A stretch of DNA of 64,000 nt from Salibacterium lacus (lineage in GTDB: Bacteria > Bacillota > Bacilli > Bacillales > Marinococcaceae), in the NCBI RefSeq assembly GCF_042684865.1, contig NZ_JBHUML010000002.1, positions 434,001 to 498,000 of the forward strand, in the 5' to 3' direction. Made by a program: the position numbers and the translations under genes. Below, piece by piece: positions 25,661 to 33,277 of the stretch. The notes under the pieces were generated by a model. The model was given only the letters and a program-made list of their open reading frames with translations, was not told the origin of the DNA and searched no databases. How positions within the stretch are numbered: position 1 is the stretch's first letter; every line of letters begins with the position of its first letter.

Positions 25661-25752
25661 AGTGTATGGTTTCTCTCCACTCCTATCCATACTAAAAATG
25701 GAATAACTTTTTGTTAACCCGGTATGTAAGCGTTTACGTACCGGGTCTTTTT
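25661..25752 (+). ncRNA. Candidate small RNA or attenuated leader, about 90 nt
   Basis: Between the consensus promoter and a terminator lies a short unit with no reading frame of note. A 5' hairpin GTATGG / CCATAC (25664-25669 with 25687-25692) exposes a 17-base pyrimidine-rich loop containing CTCTCCACTCCT. An A/T-rich linker follows, then the terminator hairpin (25717-25746) and a T-run. It matches no riboswitch that I recognise. It could be a free small RNA whose loop pairs with purine-rich ribosome binding sites, or a regulated leader of the gene at 25843. Confidence 0.5.
25716..25752 (+). terminator. Intrinsic terminator of the orphan transcript
   Basis: ACCCGGTA-T-GTAA / TTAC-G-TACCGGGT stem with loop GCGT (25717-25746), then five T residues. 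It lies 91 bases before the next start codon. Confidence 0.88.
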
Positions 25753-25842
25753 GTTATGCCGCCGTTTCTCCTTTCTGTATCTTCCCTTCTGTCCCTGGGT
25801 TGTCCTGCATATAATGCTTCACATAAGAGGAGGGGAAGCAGA

Positions 25843-26718
25843 ATGAACTACTGGCTGATGTCGGCAGAGGAACCGGGATGCAAAAAAGTGTGTAATGTGA
25901 AGGTTCAGAACCAGTCGTTTACCGGACACTGGCCGAACCGCCGTGAAAGGGTGATGAGAATGGAGGCCGGGGAGTTTTTTATTACCCCGGCAGAAACAGC
26001 TTTGGGAGGAAGTGTATACTCCTTTTTTGGAAAAGAGGCGGATAAGAAATGGACGAACATGATCTGTAGAGGAATCACGACAGTTCTTCTCCTGATGCCG
26101 GTTAAATCACGACGTGAATTGGAAGAACACGGGAGAAACATTCAGCGTGAACTCGCCCCGCCGGTTGATTATATGCTCGTCCCATCCATTCCTTCGAACA
26201 GACTCACTTCTACATTTATTCAAGGAGTGATTCTAAACAAATACCCGCTCATTGAAGTTACATTTTCCTCGTATAATGACTGCAAAAACGTAGCCTGGGA
26301 CTGGATCCGTCAGGCTGTCGGTCCTTCGACTCTCAGCTTTATGTTTCGTTTCCCTCCCCCTGAAACGTTAAAAGAGAACCGCCTGAAAACAGAATGGGAA
26401 AATGGTTTGGCTGCTGAATTCCCGGTTCTTCCACTGAAATCAGGGCCGGTACTGAATAAAAAAGAACTTCAGTTTTGCGGCCTGTACCCTAAAAAGGGCT
26501 CTGTCGTTAGAGGTGATGCGGATTATCTGTTATACTATAAATCAGAACAGGCGGGAAGAACCCGGAAAGAGGCATTGATTTCGGACAGAAATCCGGATAT
26601 TGTCGTCATGAGAGGGCACGTCCTGAAAGCGGGGAGTGTCTGCACGTCGACCGCTCCATCCGGAAACTGCTGCGCTGGAATTTTCCCGGGGCGGCTGCGT
26701 TCTATTGATTACGCGTAA
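25843..26718 (+). CDS. Unrecognised protein, possibly a degenerate amidohydrolase fold
   Basis: A 291-residue soluble protein that I do not recognise. ATG 25843 has AGGAGGGG upstream; the frame is open back to 25711 but those residues would be leader. Residues about 45-115 read GEFFITPAETALGG, then RGITTVLLLMPVKSRREL, then VDYMLVPSIP. That spacing resembles the start of dihydroorotase/hydantoinase-type amidohydrolases (G-x-T-T-x-x-x-M-P), but the metal-binding HxH is missing. A basic, cysteine-containing tail follows residue 265. It takes the place of aroE and precedes ypiA by 19 bases. Any function is conjecture. Confidence 0.6.
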   Translation: MNYWLMSAEEPGCKKVCNVKVQNQSFTGHWPNRRERVMRMEAGEFFITPAETALGGSVYSFFGKEADKKWTNMICRGITTVLLLMPVKSRRELEEHGRNIQRELAPPVDYMLVPSIPSNRLTSTFIQGVILNKYPLIEVTFSSYNDCKNVAWDWIRQAVGPSTLSFMFRFPPPETLKENRLKTEWENGLAAEFPVLPLKSGPVLNKKELQFCGLYPKKGSVVRGDADYLLYYKSEQAGRTRKEALISDRNPDIVVMRGHVLKAGSVCTSTAPSGNCCAGIFPGRLRSIDYA

Positions 26719-26737
26719 CGAGCAAAGGGGTAGTGGA

Positions 26738-28006
26738 TTGAAGTATAGTCTCGAACAAATCATGGAGTTTATTCAACAGGGTGACACCGAAAGAGGACTG
26801 GAACTTCTCAGTGAATTTGAAAAAGAAGCCGATCATCAACAGAAGTATGATCTTGTGCAGCTTTACAATGAACTGGGAAGACCGGATAAAGCAGAACCGC
26901 TCGTTCAGGAGCTTATTCAGAATTATCCTGATGAAGGAGAGCTGTTGACCACTGCGGCAGAGACAGCTATTGATATGGACAAGGAAGACGAAGCAATTGA
27001 ATGGCTTCTGGAAGTGGGCAGGAAAGATGAAGCTTTTCTTCAGGCTCAAATGCTTCTGGCGGATTTATATCAGCTGCAGGGTCTGAATGAGGTCGCAGAA
27101 TCAAAATTGAAGGCGGCGCTGCAGGAAGCGCCTGAGGAACCTATATTACTGGCGGGGCTTGGAGATTATTATCTGGATCAGGGTGATTTCTCAAAAAGTA
27201 TACCATATCTGAAGCAGGCGGAGCGGCAGGGATTTGAATTTCCTGAAGGGAGCCTTGATCTGCGGCTCGCCGAAGCCTACAGCTCCACAGGTGCTTTTGA
27301 AGACGCATTGTCTTATTATGAAAGAGGTATCAAAGAAAAGCAGGAGCCGCAGGCACTGTTTGGCTACGGGTACACAGCCCTTCAGATAAGTGATTATCAG
27401 ACCGCCACAAAACAGCTGGAAGAGCTGAAAGCGATGGATCCAGAGTTTGTGACGCTGTACCCTTATCTGGTACGGGCTTACGAAGGACTGGAAAATTTCG
27501 ACCAGGCGTTACAGACAGCAGAAGACGGTCTTTCTGTTGATGAGTTTAATGATCAGTTGTTTCTTGAAGCAGGGAAACTGAATATGGCTCTTGATGATCA
27601 GGCTTCCGCTGAAAAAAGGCTGCGGGAAGCTCTGTCGCTCAACCCCGCGAACAGGGATGCAGCATTTGCAATGCTTGAATTGTGGCTTACACAGGAAGAC
27701 TATGAGTCCATGATGGACCTGATTTCCTACCTGAAAGAAATCAAAGAAGATGATCCAAAGCTGGACTGGTACCTCGGCAAAGCGGAGTGGGAAACTGAAG
27801 ACTTCGACAAAGCGGTGGAAACCTATCAGGGAATTCAACAGGAGTACACGGAGAATGAAACATTTCTCGAAGATTACGGGCGTCTGCTTCTGGAACTTGG
27901 ATACAGAGAGGAAGCACTGCGTTATTTCCGCAGTGTGCTGTCACTGGATCCAGCCAACACACAGATTCAGGAATTGGTGACAGACCTTGAGGACAGCGGA
28001 ATGTAG
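26738..28006 (+). CDS. ypiA: TPR-repeat protein YpiA
   Basis: A 422-residue acidic soluble protein made almost entirely of helical tetratricopeptide repeats. Repeats with the pattern LxxxYxxxGxxxxA can be followed from about residue 30 to the end, for example LADLYQLQGLNEVAESKL and LFGYGYTALQISDY. TPR proteins are scaffolds; no enzymatic motif is seen. The start is TTG 26738 with AAAGGGG seven bases upstream, giving the length of B. subtilis YpiA (423). It is followed by a ypiF-type gene and the qcr operon, as in B. subtilis, where its role is not firmly known. Confidence 0.88.
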   Translation: MKYSLEQIMEFIQQGDTERGLELLSEFEKEADHQQKYDLVQLYNELGRPDKAEPLVQELIQNYPDEGELLTTAAETAIDMDKEDEAIEWLLEVGRKDEAFLQAQMLLADLYQLQGLNEVAESKLKAALQEAPEEPILLAGLGDYYLDQGDFSKSIPYLKQAERQGFEFPEGSLDLRLAEAYSSTGAFEDALSYYERGIKEKQEPQALFGYGYTALQISDYQTATKQLEELKAMDPEFVTLYPYLVRAYEGLENFDQALQTAEDGLSVDEFNDQLFLEAGKLNMALDDQASAEKRLREALSLNPANRDAAFAMLELWLTQEDYESMMDLISYLKEIKEDDPKLDWYLGKAEWETEDFDKAVETYQGIQQEYTENETFLEDYGRLLLELGYREEALRYFRSVLSLDPANTQIQELVTDLEDSGM

Positions 28007-28095
28007 CAAGTCTCCGGTTCTCCCCGCCGTCTGCCCTTGTAAGGAGAGGACGGGGAGGCGGTCCTTCATGTTCCGGAACAGAAAGGAGAATAGTG

Positions 28096-28569
28096 ATGAG
28101 ATGGTCGACCGAAGACATTCCTTCGTTTGTGAAAGAAAGGCAGTACGTGGACACTGTGCTGCTTCCGCTTCTGCCGGTCGAATTTGGTGACGGCATACGT
28201 CAGAGCGCAGCAATGACCGAATTCATAACCGTCATGACAGCGGAACTGGAAAAACAGTTCAGAGGCCGCATTCTGCTGGCTCCGTCTTATACATATCTGG
28301 CAGCGGAGGAAGAAAGCAGACCGCCGGCAGAAGAACTGAACAAATGGATAGAATCCATGAAAAAGGAAAAACTAAAACATATTATTCTGCTGACAGCTGA
28401 TTCGTCCTGGAAGAAATCAGAACATGAACTGGATGCCTTTTTGATATGGATGCCGCTTGTTCCACTTGAAAATCTGGATGCTTCCTATAAGAAGCAGGTT
28501 ATATCAGAACAGATCAAACAACTTCTTCCTGTCGTTATGGATAAATGGAAAGAAGAAGGGAACAACTGA
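28096..28569 (+). CDS. ypiF: YpiF-like protein (DUF2487)
   Basis: A 157-residue soluble protein starting MRWSTEDIPSFVKERQYVDT, with the VLLPLLPVEF segment after it and a second conserved patch HIILLTADSSWK near residue 100. These match the DUF2487 family, which in B. subtilis (YpiF) also precedes qcrA. The ATG follows AAAGGAG by seven bases. Conserved linkage to the bc complex suggests a part in its assembly or quality control, which is inference. The ypiB gene that stands between ypiA and ypiF in B. subtilis is missing. Confidence 0.75.
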   Translation: MRWSTEDIPSFVKERQYVDTVLLPLLPVEFGDGIRQSAAMTEFITVMTAELEKQFRGRILLAPSYTYLAAEEESRPPAEELNKWIESMKKEKLKHIILLTADSSWKKSEHELDAFLIWMPLVPLENLDASYKKQVISEQIKQLLPVVMDKWKEEGNN

Positions 28570-28598
28570 AATTCCTGCATAATTGGTTCTACAAAAGA

Positions 28599-28628
28599 TT
28601 GACAGGCTGTTGTCCGCTGGGCTATCAT
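28599..28628 (+). promoter_or_regulatory. Predicted promoter of qcrABC
   Basis: TTGACA (28599-28604), 18-bp spacer, TATCAT (28623-28628). It lies about 75 bases before the qcrA start. Confidence 0.7.
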
Positions 28629-28702
28629 GAGTATGTCCTAGTTTTGTAACGTGTGTGTAAACAATATCCGGGAGGACGGATATACAATAGGGGGGGATAC
28701 TG

Positions 28703-29206
28703 GTGAGTGATGAGCAGAATCACAATGTTTCAAGAAGGCAGTTTTTAACCTATACTCTTACCGGTGTGGGCGGCTTCATGGCTGCAGGCATCATACTGCC
28801 GATGGCACGGTTTGCCATTGATCCTGTTCTACAGGCTGAGTCTCAAGGGGACATGAAAGCGGTAACCGATGTGTCAGAGTTGACAGATACTCCGCAGCGG
28901 TTTGATTTTTCCTACGATCAGGAAGATGCCTGGGTAACATCAGAAGTGACAGAAACCGCGTTTATTTACCAAAGCGGAGAGGAAATTGTGGCACTTTCCA
29001 ATACCTGTACGCATTTGGGGTGTAAAGTAAGCTGGGGGTCAAGTTCCGACCATCCCAATCAATTCTACTGCCCCTGCCACGGAGGACGTTATGAGAAAGA
29101 TGGTACCAACATCGAAGGGACTCCGCCGACAGAACCCCTTCACAGATACGAAGTGGAAGTACGTGAAGGAACGGTCTATGTTGGTAAGGCAGAACCACAA
29201 GTTTAG
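28703..29206 (+). CDS. qcrA: Menaquinol:cytochrome c reductase Rieske subunit
   Basis: QcrA carries the Rieske 2Fe-2S cluster that takes the first electron from menaquinol. The 167-residue protein has an N-terminal twin-arginine-like SRRQFLTY and one membrane anchor (GVGGFMAAGIILPMA). The cluster motifs CTHLGC near residues 102-107 and CPCHGG near 123-128 are intact. Start is GTG behind GGGGGG. First gene of qcrABC, with its own promoter. Confidence 0.97.
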   Translation: MSDEQNHNVSRRQFLTYTLTGVGGFMAAGIILPMARFAIDPVLQAESQGDMKAVTDVSELTDTPQRFDFSYDQEDAWVTSEVTETAFIYQSGEEIVALSNTCTHLGCKVSWGSSSDHPNQFYCPCHGGRYEKDGTNIEGTPPTEPLHRYEVEVREGTVYVGKAEPQV

Positions 29207-29220
29207 GAGGGGCATCATTT

Positions 29221-29895
29221 ATGTTGCAGCGAGTATATGATTGGGTGGATGAACGCCTGGATATTACTCCGATGTGGCGGGATATTGCTGACCATGAAGT
29301 GCCTGAACACGTCAATCCGGCACACCATTTCTCAGCCTTTGTCTACTGCTTCGGCGGTTTGACATTTTTTATCACTGTCATTCAGATTTTGTCCGGCATG
29401 TTTTTAACCATGTATTATGTTCCTGATATTGTCAACGCTCACGAATCTGTGAAGTACCTTCAGGGGGACGTGGCATTCGGCACGATTGTAAGGGGAATGC
29501 ACCACTGGGGGGCGAGCCTTGTAATCGTCATGATATTCCTACATACACTGCGTGTGTTTTTTACAGGAGCGTATAAAAAACCGAGAGAACTGAACTGGGT
29601 AGTTGGTGTTCTCATATTTTTTGTTATGCTTGGACTTGGTTTTACGGGATATCTGCTTCCGTGGGATATGAAAGCCTACTTCGCAACTGTTGTAGGACTG
29701 CAGATTGCAGAAAGCGTTCCTTTAGTAGGAACATTGACAAAGACACTGCTTGCCGGAGATCCGGAAATCATCGGGGCGCAGACCTTGACCCGGTTTTTCG
29801 CGATTCACGTGTTTTTCCTTCCGGGGGCACTGCTGGGTCTGATGGCGGCACACTTCATTATGATCCGGAAACAGGGAATATCCGGACCGTTATAA
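29221..29895 (+). CDS. qcrB: Menaquinol:cytochrome c reductase cytochrome b subunit
   Basis: QcrB is the short cytochrome b of the Bacillus bc complex, with four membrane helices. The 224-residue length equals the B. subtilis protein. Heme ligand histidines are visible in GMHHWGASLVIVMIFLH and in the fourth helix region FAIHVFFLPGAL with AAHFIMI after it. GYLLPWDMKAYFA, a quinol-site segment, lies near 142-154. It translates from AGGAGGGGC 14 bases after qcrA. Confidence 0.97.
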   Translation: MLQRVYDWVDERLDITPMWRDIADHEVPEHVNPAHHFSAFVYCFGGLTFFITVIQILSGMFLTMYYVPDIVNAHESVKYLQGDVAFGTIVRGMHHWGASLVIVMIFLHTLRVFFTGAYKKPRELNWVVGVLIFFVMLGLGFTGYLLPWDMKAYFATVVGLQIAESVPLVGTLTKTLLAGDPEIIGAQTLTRFFAIHVFFLPGALLGLMAAHFIMIRKQGISGPL

Positions 29896-29943
29896 AAGTC
29901 CGCAGCAGAACTTATATGTTTGAGAATCGAAGGAGGGAAACCG

Positions 29944-30843
29944 ATGCATCGTGGAAAGGGCATGAAATTTGTCGGGGATTCACGTATACCGGCCGGGCGC
30001 AAGCCGAATATTCCAAAAGACTATTCGGAGTTTCCCGGAAAGACAGAGGCATTCTGGCCGAACTTTCTTTTGAAAGAATGGCTGGTTGGAGCAGTATTTC
30101 TGATCGGTTATCTTTGTCTTACGGTAGCACACCCTTCCCCGCTTGAAAGGGTTGCCGACCCGACTGATTCCGGTTATATCCCGCTGCCGGACTGGTACTT
30201 TCTGTTTTTATATCAGTTGTTAAAGTATGAATACGCAGCCGGTGACTTTACCGTAATCGGGGCTGTCGTTATTCCGGGTCTTGCATTCGGCGCTCTTTTG
30301 CTTGCACCGTGGCTGGACACAGGACCGGAGCGGAAAGCTTCAAGAAGACCGATTGCTTCAGGATTAATGATTCTCGGCACGCTGGCGACTGTATTCCTTA
30401 CATGGGAATCAGTGGAACACCATGACTGGGAAGCAGCAGCCGATCAGGGTGAAATGCTTGATCAAGAAGAACAGCAGGCGATGTCGCAGGTGGATACGGA
30501 AGCGGCGGGGTATCAGATATACTCCGATCAGGGCTGTATCAGCTGTCACGGAGACCAGCTGCAGGGATCGGGATCAGCCGGTCCGTCCCTTTATAACACA
30601 CAGTATGATGCGGCTACTGTGCAGGACATCGCTGTGAATGGTATCGGTGAAATGCCGGCCGGTCAGTTTGAGGGAAGTGATGAAGATCTTCAGACGCTTG
30701 CTGAATACATTTCATCCGGCGGAAATCCCGGCAGCGGCGGCAGTGAATCCGGGGAATCTCCTCAGGAAGGATCCGGTGGTGAATCATCCGGGGAAGAGTC
30801 TTCAGGAGAAGGATCACAAGGTGAAAACAGCGGAGGCGGATAA
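29944..30843 (+). CDS. qcrC: Menaquinol:cytochrome c reductase cytochrome b/c subunit with acidic tail
   Basis: QcrC fuses subunit IV of the b6f type to a cytochrome c domain. Residues 1-150 hold the start MHRGKGMKFVGDSR and three membrane helices with the PDWYFLFLYQLLKYEY quinol segment. The heme c motif CISCH is near 198-202 with the axial Met likely in GEMPAG. From about residue 259 to 299 there is a low-complexity Gly/Ser/Glu tail absent from the 255-residue B. subtilis protein. The tail would face outside. ATG 29944 has AGGAGGG upstream. Confidence 0.96.
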   Translation: MHRGKGMKFVGDSRIPAGRKPNIPKDYSEFPGKTEAFWPNFLLKEWLVGAVFLIGYLCLTVAHPSPLERVADPTDSGYIPLPDWYFLFLYQLLKYEYAAGDFTVIGAVVIPGLAFGALLLAPWLDTGPERKASRRPIASGLMILGTLATVFLTWESVEHHDWEAAADQGEMLDQEEQQAMSQVDTEAAGYQIYSDQGCISCHGDQLQGSGSAGPSLYNTQYDAATVQDIAVNGIGEMPAGQFEGSDEDLQTLAEYISSGGNPGSGGSESGESPQEGSGGESSGEESSGEGSQGENSGGG

Positions 30844-30859
30844 TTTATTCGCTGTTTAC

Positions 30860-30890
30860 GGCTGCCCCATCTGTCGGGGCAGCCTTTTTT
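30860..30890 (+). terminator. Intrinsic terminator of qcrABC
   Basis: Perfect 9-bp GC-rich stem GGCTGCCCC / GGGGCAGCC (30860-30868 with 30876-30884), seven-base loop, six T residues. Confidence 0.93.
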
Positions 30891-30920
30891 ACGAGAGATA
30901 AATAATGGTGGTGTTTAAAA

Positions 30921-31511
30921 ATGGGGATAATACCACGACTTCTGGGCATGCCGCAGGTACTTGCGGTTCTATTAATCGTGAACCTGCTGGGAACCATCTA
31001 TGGATACTGGTGGTATAAGGTGCAGCTGGTAGAAACTCCTCCGGTTTTTCTGATTTTTGTTCCGGATAGTCCGACGGCCAGCCTTTTTTTCTGCGGTGTT
31101 CTTGTTTTTTTTCTTTTTAAAAAAAACAATGGACTTCTTGAAGCCCTGGCCGCTGTCACCCTGCTGAAATACGGAACATGGGCGGCAGTTATGAATATTG
31201 CAGCCGGAGCAGCAGGCGGGGATCTGATCTGGTCGCATTACATGTTAATCGTCTCCCACGGAGCCATGGCGCTGCAGGCTCTCTTGTTTATGCCTTATTA
31301 CCGGATAAAGGTCTGGCATTTGGCAGCTGCGGCAGTCTGGACGGTACATAATGATATCATTGATTACGTGTACGGCATGTACCCGTGGGTTTCTTCTGTA
31401 TTAACCGATGATATTATGCATATAGGGTATTTCACTTTCTGGCTGAGCTTAATTTCCGTAAGTGTTGTATATGTGTTCAGCGTAAAGCGCCGTCAGTATT
31501 TAAACCTATAG
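30921..31511 (+). CDS. ypjA: YpjA-like membrane protein (DUF1405)
   Basis: A 196-residue protein with about six hydrophobic helices and short loops. Family features of DUF1405 include the YKVQLVETPP loop after the first helix, LKYGTWA in the middle and the histidine-containing WSHYMLIVSHGAMALQ near residue 105-120. The start is ATG 30921 with a weak GGTGG site upstream. Position between qcrC and ypjB is the same as in B. subtilis. No biochemical function is known. Confidence 0.85.
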   Translation: MGIIPRLLGMPQVLAVLLIVNLLGTIYGYWWYKVQLVETPPVFLIFVPDSPTASLFFCGVLVFFLFKKNNGLLEALAAVTLLKYGTWAAVMNIAAGAAGGDLIWSHYMLIVSHGAMALQALLFMPYYRIKVWHLAAAAVWTVHNDIIDYVYGMYPWVSSVLTDDIMHIGYFTFWLSLISVSVVYVFSVKRRQYLNL

Positions 31512-31574
31512 AAAACGGCTGAATACTCATAAGGACCCGTATTTTGATATAAAAAGTCAAAAGAGCCCCCTCCG

Positions 31575-31603
31575 GTCTACTCTTGTCCATCTCTTCATAC
31601 AAT
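31575..31603 (+). promoter_or_regulatory. Possible sigma-E promoter of ypjB
   Basis: CATACAAT at 31596-31603 is a full match to the sigma-E -10 element. GTCTACTC thirteen bases upstream is only a partial -35 match. It lies 25 bases before the ypjB start, which would leave a very short leader of about 18 nt. Confidence 0.4.
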
Positions 31604-31628
31604 GGACCATGAGAAGGAGGGGGTTTTT

Positions 31629-32435
31629 GTGACGTCCAACATACCAGGGAGGCAGGCGGTATGGATTGTCAGCGCCGCGGCTGTTATCCTCATGTTTTTT
31701 CATACACACCACCTGCAGGCAGAAACAGATGCCGCGCTCCCGCTCGAAAAGGTGGATGATAAAGCAGCCGTCATGTATGACCTGGCTGAAAATGGCGATT
31801 TTGAAGAGGCAAAAGCTGTACATTCCTGGATTGCCGGCCGTCTTCCTGAGGTATCATTTGATGACTATGATATGAATACTGCCCAGCTTACTGCACTGCT
31901 TCGGTCTTTTGACAGCGCCGGGGAGGCACTTGTGGACGCAGATATGAAAGAAGCAAAACGTGTCCAGTTCATTCTGGCATTCCGTCTTTCGGTGGATGCA
32001 GCAGTGACGACATCCAATCCGATATGGAAAGAATATGCCCGTACTCTTTCAGAACGACTGGAACCGTTGAAAGAAAATCTGAAGCAGGGAAATACCCAGG
32101 ATGCCGAGCAATTATTTCATGAGTGGCAGGCCGGATTTGAAATCATTCGTTCTGCGATGTATACATCGGAAAAGGAACAAGATTACATGCCGCTTGTGTC
32201 CTATATCCGATACCTGGACAGTCTGAACTGGGAAGACAATGAGGAGATTCCTCGTATAGAAACGCTCCAGCGGTTTATGACGGATGTCATAGAGAAACAT
32301 AAGAATGATGGAGCGGATCCTTCCCTGTGGGCGGTCATTTTCTCGATAGGGAGTATCCTTTTCGCTTCGCTGACGTATACCGGATGGAAAAAATATAAAG
32401 GGGAAAAACAGCATGACCGTATGCGGGATAAATAA
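31629..32435 (+). CDS. ypjB: Sporulation protein YpjB
   Basis: A 268-residue membrane-anchored protein: an N-terminal hydrophobic segment (about residues 10-30, signal peptide or anchor), a long acidic helical extracytoplasmic domain, and a C-terminal membrane helix (WAVIFSIGSILFASLTYTGW) with a basic tail. This matches the YpjB family found in spore formers. The start is GTG 31629 behind AAGGAGGGGG; an in-frame ATG at 31602 lies before that site. The molecular role is not known. Confidence 0.85.
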   Translation: MTSNIPGRQAVWIVSAAAVILMFFHTHHLQAETDAALPLEKVDDKAAVMYDLAENGDFEEAKAVHSWIAGRLPEVSFDDYDMNTAQLTALLRSFDSAGEALVDADMKEAKRVQFILAFRLSVDAAVTTSNPIWKEYARTLSERLEPLKENLKQGNTQDAEQLFHEWQAGFEIIRSAMYTSEKEQDYMPLVSYIRYLDSLNWEDNEEIPRIETLQRFMTDVIEKHKNDGADPSLWAVIFSIGSILFASLTYTGWKKYKGEKQHDRMRDK

Positions 32436-32473
32436 GGCGTCACAGAACCGTCAAAGCTGCGGAATTGGTTTTA

Positions 32474-32502
32474 TTGACTTTCTTTGACGTTTTAAATAAA
32501 AT
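32474..32502 (+). promoter_or_regulatory. Predicted promoter of the yugP-type gene
   Basis: TTGACT (32474-32479), 17-bp spacer, TAAAAT (32497-32502), 32 bases before the start codon. Confidence 0.65.
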
Positions 32503-32533
32503 AAGGATAGTAACTAATTGTGGAGGGATTGCA

Positions 32534-33214
32534 ATGAGTATTATATCAATGCTCGTATACCTTGTCATCATCATGGCGATTCCGCTCATGGCTCAGGCTA
32601 AAGTGAAAAGAGCGTTTAAAAAATATTCAAAAATATCCAACTCCTCCGGAATGACCGGAGCGGAAGTGGCCCGGAAGATCCTGCACGAAAATGGTATTTT
32701 CGACGTCGGAGTGGAGCCCGTGAAAGGACAGCTCTCCGACCATTATGATCCGAGAAAGAAGACGGTCCGGTTGTCTGAAGATAATTATTACGGGACGAGC
32801 GTTGCCGGTCAGGCTGTCGCTTCCCACGAAGTCGGGCATGCCATTCAGGATGCACAGGACTACGCTTTCCTGAAGTTTCGAAGCGCTCTTGCCCCTGCAG
32901 CCAGCACCGGCTCAAACTTGTCGTTCATTTTCATTATTGCCGGTGTTCTGCTGTCGATTTCCAATTTATTGCTTGTTGGTATCGTGTTCATGTCGGCGGC
33001 GGTGTTGTTCCAGCTCATCACCCTGCCGGTGGAGTTTAATGCAAGCAGCAGGGCGATGGATCAGATAGTGTCGACCGGTATCATCCGGAGTAACGAGGAA
33101 AAAGAGACGAAAAAGGTCCTCAACGCCGCGGCATTGACCTATGTTGCTGCAGCGCTGGTAGCGCTCCTGGAACTCGGTCGTTTTATCGCCATGTATTTCT
33201 TCATGGACGAGTGA
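32534..33214 (+). CDS. YugP-family membrane zinc metallopeptidase
   Basis: A 226-residue membrane protein with an N-terminal helix and a soluble segment carrying the zinc-protease motif HEVGH at about 98-102 (SHEVGHAIQDAQ). Two hydrophobic helices follow, then a C-terminal helix. Layout and sequence match the YugP family of neutral zinc peptidases; the substrate is unknown. ATG 32534 has GGAGGGATT upstream, and the frame upstream of it is promoter. It replaces nothing in the B. subtilis order, where yugP is elsewhere. Confidence 0.88.
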   Translation: MSIISMLVYLVIIMAIPLMAQAKVKRAFKKYSKISNSSGMTGAEVARKILHENGIFDVGVEPVKGQLSDHYDPRKKTVRLSEDNYYGTSVAGQAVASHEVGHAIQDAQDYAFLKFRSALAPAASTGSNLSFIFIIAGVLLSISNLLLVGIVFMSAAVLFQLITLPVEFNASSRAMDQIVSTGIIRSNEEKETKKVLNAAALTYVAAALVALLELGRFIAMYFFMDE

Positions 33215-33238
33215 CCCGGAAAAAAGGATATTGCTTAA

Positions 33239-33272
33239 GGGAATGCCTGGAGAGAACCGGCATTCCCTTTTT
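33239..33272 (+). terminator. Intrinsic terminator between convergent genes
   Basis: Perfect 9-bp stem GGGAATGCC / GGCATTCCC (33239-33247 with 33259-33267) with five T residues on the plus strand. The minus-strand side lacks a T-run. Confidence 0.85.
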
Positions 33273-33277
33273 GTTTC

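Noticed and set aside
25711..25842. Longer N terminus for the unknown protein, beginning at 25711
   Set aside because: These codons lie over the terminator hairpin of the orphan transcript; ATG 25843 has AGGAGGGG.
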